In this document: in pieces, positions 24,098 through 32,919 of the stretch
Layout: the number at the start of each line of letters is the position of its first letter
How positions within the stretch are numbered: position 1 is the first letter of the stretch
NCBI GenBank assembly: GCA_017430535.1
Contig: JAFRMR010000009.1
Coordinates: 1 to 64,000 of the forward strand
Direction of reading: 5' to 3'
Source: Clostridia bacterium
GTDB lineage: Bacteria > Bacillota > Clostridia > Oscillospirales > Acutalibacteraceae
Length of the DNA: 64,000 nucleotides
Notes under the pieces: generated by a model
What the model was told of the DNA's origin: nothing
The model's input: the letters and a program-made list of their open reading frames with translations, nothing else
Database searches by the model: none
Program-made: the position numbers and the translations under genes

Positions 24098-26224
24098 TTA
24101 TTTTACATACTCTATTGTGAAGCAGTGGGAGCGCAGGCTGCCGCCCATGACTTTGCTTCTGAAGGTATTTCCGCTCATTTCCACTCCGCCTACAGATATG
24201 GTATATATATATCCGATGGCTTCATTATAAGCGCCGTCGTGGCTGATTATCCTGAGCCAGGTTGCGGGGTTTCTGCCGAGCTGAGCCGAGCTGCCTGCAT
24301 AGGACATAATCCTGTTTCTCATTTCCGCTGCGGATATTTCATAAGTGGTTATATCAACCTCTTCCGGGCTGCTCATGCCGCCGCAAAGGTAAGGTATGGA
24401 GTTGCCGCCCCAGGCGTTTACAGAGGAGGTTATTGTGCCTGCGCAGTTTGAGAAATAAACGGCGTTTGCATACCTGCCGTTATAGCTCACATAGTTGCAG
24501 TGGGGCTGCTGCTCTGCGGATGTGATATTCATAACATCCATTACCGCTCTTTCAACATTGGTGCCCTCATAGGCGTAATCGTAATCCATAGTCTGACCGG
24601 CACCGAAGTTGCCGTGATACATGGCATAGGTGTAAGCGGCAACCGCCTGTGCTTTAAGAGCTTCGTAAGGGGCGTTATCCCCTATCTCCTGCTTGACTGT
24701 ACGGCACAGGAAGGCAAGCAGGGTGTAGCCGCCCTTGCCCTCTGCATCCGGCTGCTCCGTATACATAGGGGTATTGGGGTCGGTCATAATAACCGTGTTG
24801 GGGTAGTAGTAAGTAAGAATCTGATTGCAGCTTTTGCCGCTTCTTGCCAGGGCTTTGGCGCCGTCCTGGCTCATGCCTGCTCCGTGTCCCCAGCCGTAAA
24901 CGGTGAATATAAACCTGCCGGCGGGCTCTGTTGCGGAGGTTTCCTCACCTTCGGCGGTTTCTCCTGCGGTGCTCTCCTCTTCCTCATCATCAAAAAGCTG
25001 GGCTATTGTGGTAAAAATGGCTGCGGCACCGGGGCCGGAAGCTCCGCTGCCTATATAGGTGGTGTAATTATCAAAAGTATCTATGCTTGATGTTTCCGTT
25101 TCGGAAAGAAGCTCCGTAAGGGTGGTTTCGTTATCAAGGATAAGCTCAACCTCACCGGGGGCTTCAACCTCCTGCACAGAGCTTGCTTCAAGGGCATCTG
25201 CGGCAGGGTCCGTCTCTTTTTTGCCTGTTTCTTTGCCGAAAAGAGCTATGGCAATAGCCAGACAGGCCAGCACCGTAACCAGCAGGCAGGAAAGAATAAT
25301 AATAAATGAGCGCTTTGATATGCCGGCAACCTTTTCGCCGGGAGCGATTACGGCACCCTCGGCAACAGCTTCCTCCAGCATTTCGCATTCCCTTATTACA
25401 GCAGAAGCCAGAATCTGCTTTGCGCTTTCGCCGGCTTCGCCTTTGATGGTTTCAACCCTGGCGGTTTCGGAATCCGAAACACAGACTGTAACCCCTTCTT
25501 CGCTTATTTCTGAAATAACGGCGCCGAAATCAGCCTCTGCCGTTTCCTTTGCGGATTTTGCAAGACAGGCCTCAAAACTCTTTGTGCCGTATTTTTCATC
25601 AGTCAGCGCCGTAACGGTTTCAAATACTCCCGAAGCTTCGGGATAATTTTCCGCCACGGCAAGAAGGGCAGCGCCCTTGCCGAAATCCGCCACGGCTGTT
25701 TTTTTGCCGGAGGCGGCTATTTTGCCTAAGCTTACCGCAAGCTTTTCTTTGGCGTTTTTGGCCTTTGCGGTTTTGAAAATCCCGGTTTCAAGGGCCTGTG
25801 AAAGCCTCTGCGCACTGCCGGGCAGAAGAATAATAATACCCTTGCCCGCTCTGCAGCTTATGGGAGAATACATGCCGTCGGCAGAGGGGAAGGCCTCCGC
25901 CCCTTCGGGAACTGCGGTGTGCAGATTATATTCCCTGGATTTTTCCGGGAACCTGTCACCCAGGGCGGCTGTAAGCTTTGCAGAGCGCAGAACTCTGGAA
26001 CCAAGGCCCTTTATGATGCCGGCCTTGGCCTCAAAAAACTGCTCTTCATCTGCCGCTATAACAGAAATCTCTCCCCGCAGGGCTCTGCTTACGGCATCTG
26101 TTGCGGCTTTCTTTATATCTGTGTAATTTTCCGTATTGTAAACGGGAATACAGGCGGCAATTTCACTGCCTGTTTTCTCTCCGTTTTCCCCTGAGGGAGT
26201 GTAGAGATAAACATTACCTGCCAT
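24098..26224 (-). CDS. Membrane protein with circularly permuted SpoIID/LytB domain
   Basis: 708 aa. Residues 1-300 are a cytoplasmic domain of unknown type (ILLPGSAQRLSQAL recalls CinA/MoaB-like folds). One membrane helix follows (about 308-330), then an acidic linker. The extracellular C-terminus contains both hallmark SpoIID blocks but in swapped order: GWGHGAGMSQDGAKALA starts at residue 444 and ALKAQAVAAYTYA at 522. The protein ends with GNTFRSKVMGGSLRSHCF. In ordinary SpoIID/LytB proteins the ALKAQA block comes first and GWGHG last. It is likely peptidoglycan-active. It is the last gene after two class B sortases. Confidence 0.85.
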   Translation of the reverse strand: MAGNVYLYTPSGENGEKTGSEIAACIPVYNTENYTDIKKAATDAVSRALRGEISVIAADEEQFFEAKAGIIKGLGSRVLRSAKLTAALGDRFPEKSREYNLHTAVPEGAEAFPSADGMYSPISCRAGKGIIILLPGSAQRLSQALETGIFKTAKAKNAKEKLAVSLGKIAASGKKTAVADFGKGAALLAVAENYPEASGVFETVTALTDEKYGTKSFEACLAKSAKETAEADFGAVISEISEEGVTVCVSDSETARVETIKGEAGESAKQILASAVIRECEMLEEAVAEGAVIAPGEKVAGISKRSFIIILSCLLVTVLACLAIAIALFGKETGKKETDPAADALEASSVQEVEAPGEVELILDNETTLTELLSETETSSIDTFDNYTTYIGSGASGPGAAAIFTTIAQLFDDEEEESTAGETAEGEETSATEPAGRFIFTVYGWGHGAGMSQDGAKALARSGKSCNQILTYYYPNTVIMTDPNTPMYTEQPDAEGKGGYTLLAFLCRTVKQEIGDNAPYEALKAQAVAAYTYAMYHGNFGAGQTMDYDYAYEGTNVERAVMDVMNITSAEQQPHCNYVSYNGRYANAVYFSNCAGTITSSVNAWGGNSIPYLCGGMSSPEEVDITTYEISAAEMRNRIMSYAGSSAQLGRNPATWLRIISHDGAYNEAIGYIYTISVGGVEMSGNTFRSKVMGGSLRSHCFTIEYVK

Positions 26225-26265
26225 TATTTCAGCTCCTTAAGTTCGCTATTTGTGAAATCCTCTTA

Positions 26266-28101
26266 TCAATACGGATTCCAGTTGGAAGCGTCGGCATAGG
26301 GATTTGTTTTCTTATTGGCATTATACCAGGCCTGAGGATACCTGGGGTTTTCGTTCTTGACAGCGAGGGTAGTATCCACCGTGGGGCTCTCGGAATCCCT
26401 GAGAAGGCGGGCCACAACCACAAGACGGGCCTCATCAAAATCGTAACAGCAGGTGGAAAGAGTAAGGATTTTATCTGTGGGATAAATATCAACGCCGGTG
26501 GTGTAGAACTTCCTCTTGTCAACCTCTTTTATGTATTCGCTGAACTGCTCATTGCTTATATCAACAAAATTATAGGGGAACAGATAACCGTTATCCTGGC
26601 TGGCCTTTGAGTTGGTGATGAACACGGCGTAAATCTTCCAGGTGAAGTTTCCGTAAATAGTATTGCACTCGATAGTGGGGGCGGACTTGAAGCCGTCTAT
26701 TTCACGGTAGTTTTCAAGCAGACCGAAGATCAAATCGTCATAGTGCATATTGTGGCCGTAAACCACCGTATTCTTGTGCAGGTGCACGAAATCCTTGATT
26801 CTGTAATCAAAGAAGGGTACGCCGTAATTCGTAGTCTTTTTATAAATATTTCTGTGCAGATAGTAATCATTATCCTTGCCCTGGGCTATGGGCAGGTTTA
26901 TTTCAAGAGCGGGTATGGAAATCCAGCCCTTCAGGTCGGAGTTTATATCATAAAGTTTCTTGTATTTTGCAAGCATGCCCACGGGGTACTTGGAGCTGTC
27001 TCCGCTTACGGCCTCTTCAACAGTACCTGTTACTTCAACATCAAGGCTGTTGCTCAGATGTGTTTCGTTTTTCTTGTACATAAAAGGCTCGTAAATATAG
27101 GTTTTCACAAGGTAAGCTGCGCTTACAACTATTACAAGCATAGCAACTGTAAAAACAATTCTGCGTATTATATCCCCGCCTTTGCCGCCGGAGGCCGGCT
27201 TCTGCGCCTGCTTCTGCTCCAGCTTTGCCTGCTTCTTTTCTTTGCGGGAGATTTTGCCGTTATCTTCAATAATCTCCACGGGCTCAACGCCTACTGTTCT
27301 TTCATTGGAGATAAGAGAGGAACCGTAAACGGGAATGGGGGGTACGGTATCTTCATCGGGAATATTCACAGTGAATTCCGGCTTTGTTTTCGGGGCGGAA
27401 ACATACACGGGCTCCGCCGGTTTTTCCGGCTCCTCATCCCCAAGAAGCTCAGCAAGCTCGTTTTCAAATTCCGGGCTGCTGGTATCTATGCCGTAGGGAG
27501 CTTTGGGTTTCTGCGCCGCAGGAGCGGGTGTATTCTCAACTGCCGGCGGATCGGGAAGCTCCGGGGCGGGCACAAAACCCTGAGTAAGCCCGGAAGTCTC
27601 CTTGAGGTCCGTGTTTGCAGGCTCAATATCTTTATTGGCATGAATACCGGAAAGTATTTCATCAAATCCCTTTTCGTTTTCCGTTTCCTGCTTAAGGGAT
27701 TCAATCATACCCAAAATATCGTCTCTTGCTGCATCCGGCTCGCCGGAAGCAGCGCTCTGCACCGGGGGCTTCGGCTCCGGCTTTACGGGCATATCAATAT
27801 ACTCGTCCGGATTCATCCACATACCCTCAAGCCCGCTCTCCTCTTTTGAGGCGGCCTTTTTCTTTTCAAGGTCGGCGGCAGTTACGGCATCCGTATTCAT
27901 AATATTATCGTACAGGCTCTTGAGCTCGTTATCAAGGCTCTGCTCCGTTTTCTTTATATCATCGTGGAAGCCGTCATAGATAACCTCTCCCCCGTCCTTG
28001 ACGGAGAGAAACTCGCCTAAATCTATTTCGGTTATGGTTTCCTCATCGCTCAGGGAAGTGATTTCGGGCATATTATCGTTTCTTTTGTTTTCGTCTGCCA
28101 T
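26266..28101 (-). CDS. Class B sortase with long cytoplasmic N-terminus
   Basis: 611 aa. Residues 1-310 are acidic, proline-rich and probably disordered. A membrane helix follows (IVFTVAMLVIVVSAAYLV). The C-terminal about 240 residues are a class B sortase: catalytic histidine in VVYGHNM, cysteine in LTLSTCCYDF, arginine in ARLVVVARLL. Class B folds transfer surface proteins to peptidoglycan or assemble pili. The unusually long N-terminus is shared in style with the neighbouring SpoIID protein and may link the two. It lies directly downstream of a second sortase. Confidence 0.9.
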   Translation of the reverse strand: MADENKRNDNMPEITSLSDEETITEIDLGEFLSVKDGGEVIYDGFHDDIKKTEQSLDNELKSLYDNIMNTDAVTAADLEKKKAASKEESGLEGMWMNPDEYIDMPVKPEPKPPVQSAASGEPDAARDDILGMIESLKQETENEKGFDEILSGIHANKDIEPANTDLKETSGLTQGFVPAPELPDPPAVENTPAPAAQKPKAPYGIDTSSPEFENELAELLGDEEPEKPAEPVYVSAPKTKPEFTVNIPDEDTVPPIPVYGSSLISNERTVGVEPVEIIEDNGKISRKEKKQAKLEQKQAQKPASGGKGGDIIRRIVFTVAMLVIVVSAAYLVKTYIYEPFMYKKNETHLSNSLDVEVTGTVEEAVSGDSSKYPVGMLAKYKKLYDINSDLKGWISIPALEINLPIAQGKDNDYYLHRNIYKKTTNYGVPFFDYRIKDFVHLHKNTVVYGHNMHYDDLIFGLLENYREIDGFKSAPTIECNTIYGNFTWKIYAVFITNSKASQDNGYLFPYNFVDISNEQFSEYIKEVDKRKFYTTGVDIYPTDKILTLSTCCYDFDEARLVVVARLLRDSESPTVDTTLAVKNENPRYPQAWYNANKKTNPYADASNWNPY

Positions 28102-28143
28102 ATTTTACCTCCTGTAAGGGGCTTTAATTTCCGTTTTGCTGCC

Positions 28144-29124
28144 TTATTCGGCGCTGGGCTCCCATCTTTCGGAGTCCTTGTAGGGATTGGTCTTGCCGTT
28201 TCTTGAGTACCAGACCTGGGGCCTGCGGTAATCGGGATTGTCTTTTACAAGGGATTTATCTATGCTTTCATCTTCACCCTCGTGGAGCATACGGCCTACT
28301 ATGACCAGCCTTGTATCCACGCTGCCGCCGTAAACATAAATGCAGGTGGAAAGGGTGATGATTTTATCAGTTGGTTCAAGTGAAACGCCTGTTTCGTAAA
28401 GCATCCTCTCTTTAACCTGCTTTATATACCCCACCATATTATTATCGGACATATCGGGGTAAATGTAGTTGAACAGGTAGCCGTTATCGGATGATGCCAG
28501 GGCCGTTGAATAAAATACGGCGCATATCTTGTATGTGAATTCACCGTAAAGGGTGCTGTACTTTATAATCGGATTTTTCTTGAAGTGCTTTGATTCCGCA
28601 TAATCATACAGTGAGCGGAAGGCCTGCTTGGGTATGCCGTCGGATTTACCGGTGGTGTGGCCGTGGATAACCATATTCCTTGACGGGGTTTTGCCGTTGT
28701 TGCATCTGTAATCAAGGTAAATATTGCCGTAGTTTATGGTGCTCATTTCCCCGGTGTATCTTTCATAGAAATCATAGTGCAGGTAGCGGTTGTTATCGTT
28801 GCCCTGCATAACCGCGGTATCCATCTCCGTGCCCGGAATGGTGAGCCAGCCCGCAAGATTTTTGCTGGCGGAAAGGGCGGGCTTCATTGAATCCAGCACA
28901 CCGTCGGGAAACTTAGCGTCCTTCAGGTTGTTGGCAACAAGGCCGTCAATTTTCTCCCCCAGTACATCGGTATTCGCTCCCTGCTGAAGGGTATATGCCG
29001 GGGCGGGGGCTTCCTCCGGCTCCTGCTGAGCCGTGGTTAAGTTCTTAACCCCCAGGAATATAAACACTGCGGTGCCAATGCCCATTGCAGCGCATATTAT
29101 TGCAGTTAACAACTTGCTTTTCAT
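28144..29124 (-). CDS. Class B sortase
   Basis: 326 aa, N-terminal membrane anchor (LLTAIICAAMGIGTAVFIFLG). Catalytic His in MVIHGHTT, Cys in ITLSTCIYVYGG, Arg in TRLVIVGRM. The first codons overlap the end of cinA by 4 bp, so it is translationally coupled. With the following sortase it forms a tandem pair whose catalytic domains share motifs and the C-terminal 'P..WY...KTNPY' segment. A likely substrate is the IPNTG protein at 48627-49121, though that gene is not linked. Confidence 0.92.
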   Translation of the reverse strand: MKSKLLTAIICAAMGIGTAVFIFLGVKNLTTAQQEPEEAPAPAYTLQQGANTDVLGEKIDGLVANNLKDAKFPDGVLDSMKPALSASKNLAGWLTIPGTEMDTAVMQGNDNNRYLHYDFYERYTGEMSTINYGNIYLDYRCNNGKTPSRNMVIHGHTTGKSDGIPKQAFRSLYDYAESKHFKKNPIIKYSTLYGEFTYKICAVFYSTALASSDNGYLFNYIYPDMSDNNMVGYIKQVKERMLYETGVSLEPTDKIITLSTCIYVYGGSVDTRLVIVGRMLHEGEDESIDKSLVKDNPDYRRPQVWYSRNGKTNPYKDSERWEPSAE

Positions 29125-30368
29125 TGAACATCCTGCCTTTTTAAGTATTTCAGCACAAGGCTCAGAGCCCGGGAAGCGGCCACATATCTGTTATACTCTC
29201 TGTCTGTGCGTCCCGTTTCAAGCTTTTCGCATATTAAGAAGTTTTCCGCATCAAGGGCCGTAAAGATAAGCCCGGGGGCTTTGCCCGGCTCATCCGCATC
29301 CGGGCCCGCAAAGCCGGTAACGGAAATACCCATATCCGCCCCGGAAACTCTGCGCACACCTGCGGCCATCTCTCTTGCAGTCTCTTCGCTTACGGCGCCG
29401 TAATTATCTATTGTTTCCTTTTTAACGCCGAGAGTTTTTATCTTTATATCATTTGAGTAGGTAACCATTCCGCAGTGGAAAACCGCGCTGGCACCCGGAA
29501 TATCCGTGATTCTTTTTGCAATATACCCTGCGGTGCAGCTTTCCGCCGCGGCAAGGGTAAGGCCCCGCTCTTTAAGGGCGGCAACAACGCTTTCCTCAAT
29601 GCCGTTTGCGTCAACGCCGTAAACATATTCCCCCGCCCGGTTTATTATTTCATCAATAACGGGCTTTGCCAGCTCCTCGGCTGTTTCTGCATCCCGGGCC
29701 CTGGCGGATACCCTTAAAAGCGCTTCGCCGGGCTTGCAGTAGGGAGCAACCGTGGGATTTTCCATTTCAAGAAGATCTGCGGTAAGAGCGGCAAGGCTGC
29801 TTTCGCCTATGCCGATTGTGCGCACCTCGTGGGAAACTATGGTGCAGGCTCTGTATTCCTCAAGGAAGGGTACGGCGCACTGCGTGAACATGGGCGCCAT
29901 CTCATAGGGAGGGCCAGGCAGGATTACAAGGCATTTGCCGTTCTTTTTCATACCCATGCCCGGGGCGGTTCCGTTCCTGTTTTCAAAAACCGTGCCGCCT
30001 TTGGGAATATAGGCCTGGCGGAGGTTGTTTTCCGCCATTGCAATGCCTTTTCTCTCAAAATAGCTTTTTATCTTGTCTGCCTGCTCGCTGCTGAATTCCA
30101 GCTCAAAGCCGAATTCTCTGCAGCAGACCTCTCTTGTTATATCATCCGGTGTGGGCCCGAGACCTCCGGTGGCTATCACTATATCGCTGCGGGAAAAGGC
30201 CTCTCTCACAGCCTGAGCCAGCCGCTCAGGGTTATCCCCTACCGATGTGTGCCTGTGTACGGTAATGCCCATTTCCGCAAGCTTACGGGAAAGAAAGCGG
30301 GAATTTGTATTAAGTATATCTCCCAGTAATATTTCCGTGCCTACGGAAAGGATTTCGCAAACTGCCAT
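29121..30368 (-). CDS. cinA: CinA, competence/damage-inducible protein, NMN deamidase-type
   Basis: 415 aa. The N-terminal molybdopterin-binding-like domain has TEILLGDILNTNSRFLSR, GGLGPTPDDITRE and VILPGPPYEM. The C-terminal deamidase domain has AESCTAGYIAKRITDIPGAS and TYSNDIKIKTLGV. It recycles NMN and may act on other pyridine-nucleotide damage products. It lies 13 bp after thiI and overlaps the sortase gene by 4 bp, in one operon. Confidence 0.95.
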   Translation of the reverse strand: MAVCEILSVGTEILLGDILNTNSRFLSRKLAEMGITVHRHTSVGDNPERLAQAVREAFSRSDIVIATGGLGPTPDDITREVCCREFGFELEFSSEQADKIKSYFERKGIAMAENNLRQAYIPKGGTVFENRNGTAPGMGMKKNGKCLVILPGPPYEMAPMFTQCAVPFLEEYRACTIVSHEVRTIGIGESSLAALTADLLEMENPTVAPYCKPGEALLRVSARARDAETAEELAKPVIDEIINRAGEYVYGVDANGIEESVVAALKERGLTLAAAESCTAGYIAKRITDIPGASAVFHCGMVTYSNDIKIKTLGVKKETIDNYGAVSEETAREMAAGVRRVSGADMGISVTGFAGPDADEPGKAPGLIFTALDAENFLICEKLETGRTDREYNRYVAASRALSLVLKYLKRQDVQ

Positions 30369-30381
30369 GAGTTTACCTCGT

Positions 30382-31557
30382 TTATCTGTTATCTATAATC
30401 ACAAGCCGCGCCTGCTCGGCCGCCTGCTCAACCATAGGGGCGTAGTCAAAGCATTTTTCCGCTTTTTCAACATACTCAAGGGTGGGTCTTGTTTTGGGGT
30501 GTTTGGGGGTAAATACGGTGCAGCAGTCCTCATAGGGCAGCACGGAAATATCAAAGGTATCAATCTTTCTTGATTTCTCAATAACCTCATCTTTATCCAT
30601 GCCGATAAGGGGCCTGAAAACAGGCATACTGCACACATCATCTGTGCACACTATTGCGGGCAGGGTCTGAGATGCCACCTGGGCAAGGCTTTCGCCGGTA
30701 ATCAGGGCGCCTGCGTTCTCTTTAAGGGCGATTATCTGAGCCACTCTCAACATCATGCGGCGCATAACCACGGTGAATATATCCTCGGGGCAGTTATCCT
30801 TGATATGCTCCTGAATTTCGGTAAAGGGTACCACCCAAAGGCGGATTCTGCCGCTGTACTTTGCCACCTGCCTCAGGAGGGAGTGAACCTTCTGCTCCGC
30901 CCTTTCGCTTGTGTAGGGAGGGGAGGCAAAGTGAACTGCGATAAGCTCCAGACCTCTTTTTGCCATCATATAGCCGGCAACAGGGCTGTCAATACCGCCG
31001 GAAATAAGCAGGGTTGCTCTGCCGGCGGAGCCGGTGGGCATACCGCCCGCGCCTTTTATCTGCCTGCCGTGAATATAGGCGTATTCATCTCTTATTTCAA
31101 TGGTAACTTTGATATCGGGGTTGTGCACATCAACGGTCAGGTGGGGGAAAGCATTCAGCAGGTAGCCCCCTGCCTCGGTGCAGATTTCAGGGGAAGTGAG
31201 GGGGAAGGTTTTATCCGCCCTTTTGGCTTCCACCTTGAAAGTGGAGGCCCCCATAAGGTCATCCTCAAGGTATTCCCTTGCGGTTTTCAGTATGGTCTGA
31301 AAGTTCTTTTCGGTTGCCGCCGCCTTTGAGAAGGCCGCTATGCCGAAAACTCTGCTTATAATTTCCCCGGCTCTGTCCATATCCGCATCCTCCTGCAGAG
31401 GTTCGGCAACTATGGTGGACTGAGCTACGGTAAACTGAAACTTTGAAACCGGGGCAAGGCGAAACTTGAGGTTTTTGATAAGCAAATCCTCAAAGTTTCT
31501 TCTGTTGAGCCCCTTGAGAGCAAGCTCTCCGTTTTTTATGAGTATAACTTCTTTCAT
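30382..31557 (-). CDS. thiI: tRNA 4-thiouridine synthase ThiI
   Basis: 391 aa. N-terminal ferredoxin-like and THUMP domains (LALKGLNRRNFEDLL...). The PP-loop ATPase motif is LLISGGIDSPVAGYMMAKRG near residue 185. The rhodanese domain found in E. coli ThiI is absent, as in most Firmicutes. It makes 4-thiouridine at tRNA position 8, using sulfur from the desulfurase encoded just upstream with a 4-bp overlap. Confidence 0.95.
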   Translation of the reverse strand: MKEVILIKNGELALKGLNRRNFEDLLIKNLKFRLAPVSKFQFTVAQSTIVAEPLQEDADMDRAGEIISRVFGIAAFSKAAATEKNFQTILKTAREYLEDDLMGASTFKVEAKRADKTFPLTSPEICTEAGGYLLNAFPHLTVDVHNPDIKVTIEIRDEYAYIHGRQIKGAGGMPTGSAGRATLLISGGIDSPVAGYMMAKRGLELIAVHFASPPYTSERAEQKVHSLLRQVAKYSGRIRLWVVPFTEIQEHIKDNCPEDIFTVVMRRMMLRVAQIIALKENAGALITGESLAQVASQTLPAIVCTDDVCSMPVFRPLIGMDKDEVIEKSRKIDTFDISVLPYEDCCTVFTPKHPKTRPTLEYVEKAEKCFDYAPMVEQAAEQARLVIIDNR

Positions 31558-32699
31558 TTTTTCTCCGTTTTTACGGGCATTATATCCCGCTTTGCCGATA
31601 TGAGAGTCTGTATGAAATAATCAACCTCTTCTTTGGTATTGTACCTTGAAAAGCTGATTCTTACCGGGCTTTCGAGCCTGTCCGGCGCAAGGCCGATTTC
31701 CGTAAGCACCCGGCTCTTTTTGCCCTTGGAGCAGGCGGAGCCGGAGGATATGCATATTCCTCTTTCGGAAAGGTAATTGAGCAGGGGCTCGGATTTGATG
31801 CCGGGCACGGAAATGCCCGTGATATATGGCAGGGCATCTGCCGGGGAATTTATTACGGCGATTCCCGTATCTTCAAGGCACTTTACAAGGTAATCCCTGA
31901 GCTTCGTTACCCTTTCAAGCTCCTGCTTTGTATCAGGCAGGGCTTTTGCCGCTGCGCCGAAACCTGCAATTGCAGGCATTGCTTCCGTGCCGGGGCGGAG
32001 CTGCTTTTCCTGCTCGCCGCCGTAATGCAAGGGTTTGATTTTTACTTTACTGCGTATATACAATGCTCCCGAGCCCTTGGGGCCGTGAATCTTATGAGAG
32101 CTGACGCTTATTAAATCCGCCCCCAGTGAAGCTGGGGTAAAGGGCAGCTTGCCGAAGGCCTGCACCGCATCGCAGTGGATAAGGGCCGGGCTTTTGGCTC
32201 TTTTTACTGCTGTTCTTATGCTCTGCACGGGGAGGATTGTGCCAAGCTCGTTATTCACAAACATCATTGAAACCAGCACGGTATCGGGGGTAATTGCCTC
32301 AAAAAGAGCTTCTTTCGAAATATTGCCGTATGCATCGGGCTTTAACATAATCACATCAAACCCTTCGGCGGAAAGCCGCCGGGCGGCCTCATAAACACTT
32401 GGGTGCTCAATGGATGTGGTAACAATCCTGCTCCCCTGCCTGCGCATCTGATAAGCGGCGCCGAAAAGGGCGGTGTTGTTGCTTTCGGTGCCTCCGGAGG
32501 TGAAATAAACCTCACCGGGGTCGCAGCCCAGGCGGTCCGCTACCGCCTTGCGGGAGCTTTCCAGCAGGGCGTTTGCGGAGTTGCCGGAATAGTGGAGGGA
32601 TGAAGGATTGCCCCAGTTTACGGTCATTGCTTCGCTTACTGCCTGCACAACTTCGGGGCAGGGCGCCGTGGTGGCGCTGTTGTCAAAATAAACCTTCAT
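31554..32699 (-). CDS. Cysteine desulfurase (NifS/IscS family, thiI-linked)
   Basis: 381 aa. The PLP lysine lies in SVSSHKIHGPKGSGALYI near residue 200. The sulfur-carrying cysteine lies in ISSGSACSKGKKSRVL near residue 325. The N-terminus MKVYFDNSATTAPCPEV is typical. It supplies persulfide sulfur to ThiI, an arrangement like the nifZ-thiI pair of Bacillus. It is the first gene of the minus-strand operon reaching down to the SpoIID-like gene. Confidence 0.93.
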   Translation of the reverse strand: MKVYFDNSATTAPCPEVVQAVSEAMTVNWGNPSSLHYSGNSANALLESSRKAVADRLGCDPGEVYFTSGGTESNNTALFGAAYQMRRQGSRIVTTSIEHPSVYEAARRLSAEGFDVIMLKPDAYGNISKEALFEAITPDTVLVSMMFVNNELGTILPVQSIRTAVKRAKSPALIHCDAVQAFGKLPFTPASLGADLISVSSHKIHGPKGSGALYIRSKVKIKPLHYGGEQEKQLRPGTEAMPAIAGFGAAAKALPDTKQELERVTKLRDYLVKCLEDTGIAVINSPADALPYITGISVPGIKSEPLLNYLSERGICISSGSACSKGKKSRVLTEIGLAPDRLESPVRISFSRYNTKEEVDYFIQTLISAKRDIMPVKTEKK

Positions 32700-32752
32700 T
32701 GCCGTCCTCCTTCCGTCAGAATACGCTATAACCCATTTTAAACATATAGAGT

Positions 32753-32781
32753 ATTATACCTTTATTATATAAATAAATCAA
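32753..32781 (-). promoter_or_regulatory. Promoter of the desulfurase-thiI-cinA-sortase operon
   Basis: Minus strand: -35 TTGATT (32776-32781), 17 bp, -10 TATAAT (32753-32758), 54 bp before the ATG. Confidence 0.7.
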
Positions 32782-32847
32782 GTATAAATTATGAACAGAG
32801 ATGTGTTCCGGGCCCGGCGCTCAATACCGATGTTATATATTTTATTC

Positions 32848-32876
32848 TTGAAATAGGTTTTACTATGTGATAGTAT
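32848..32876 (+). promoter_or_regulatory. Promoter of the lipase gene
   Basis: -35 TTGAAA (32848-32853), 17 bp, -10 TAGTAT (32871-32876). It is divergent from the operon promoter at 32753. Confidence 0.6.
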
Positions 32877-32919
32877 ATATTAGTATAATAATATCCTGAA
32901 TCCGACGGGGAGTGGAAAA

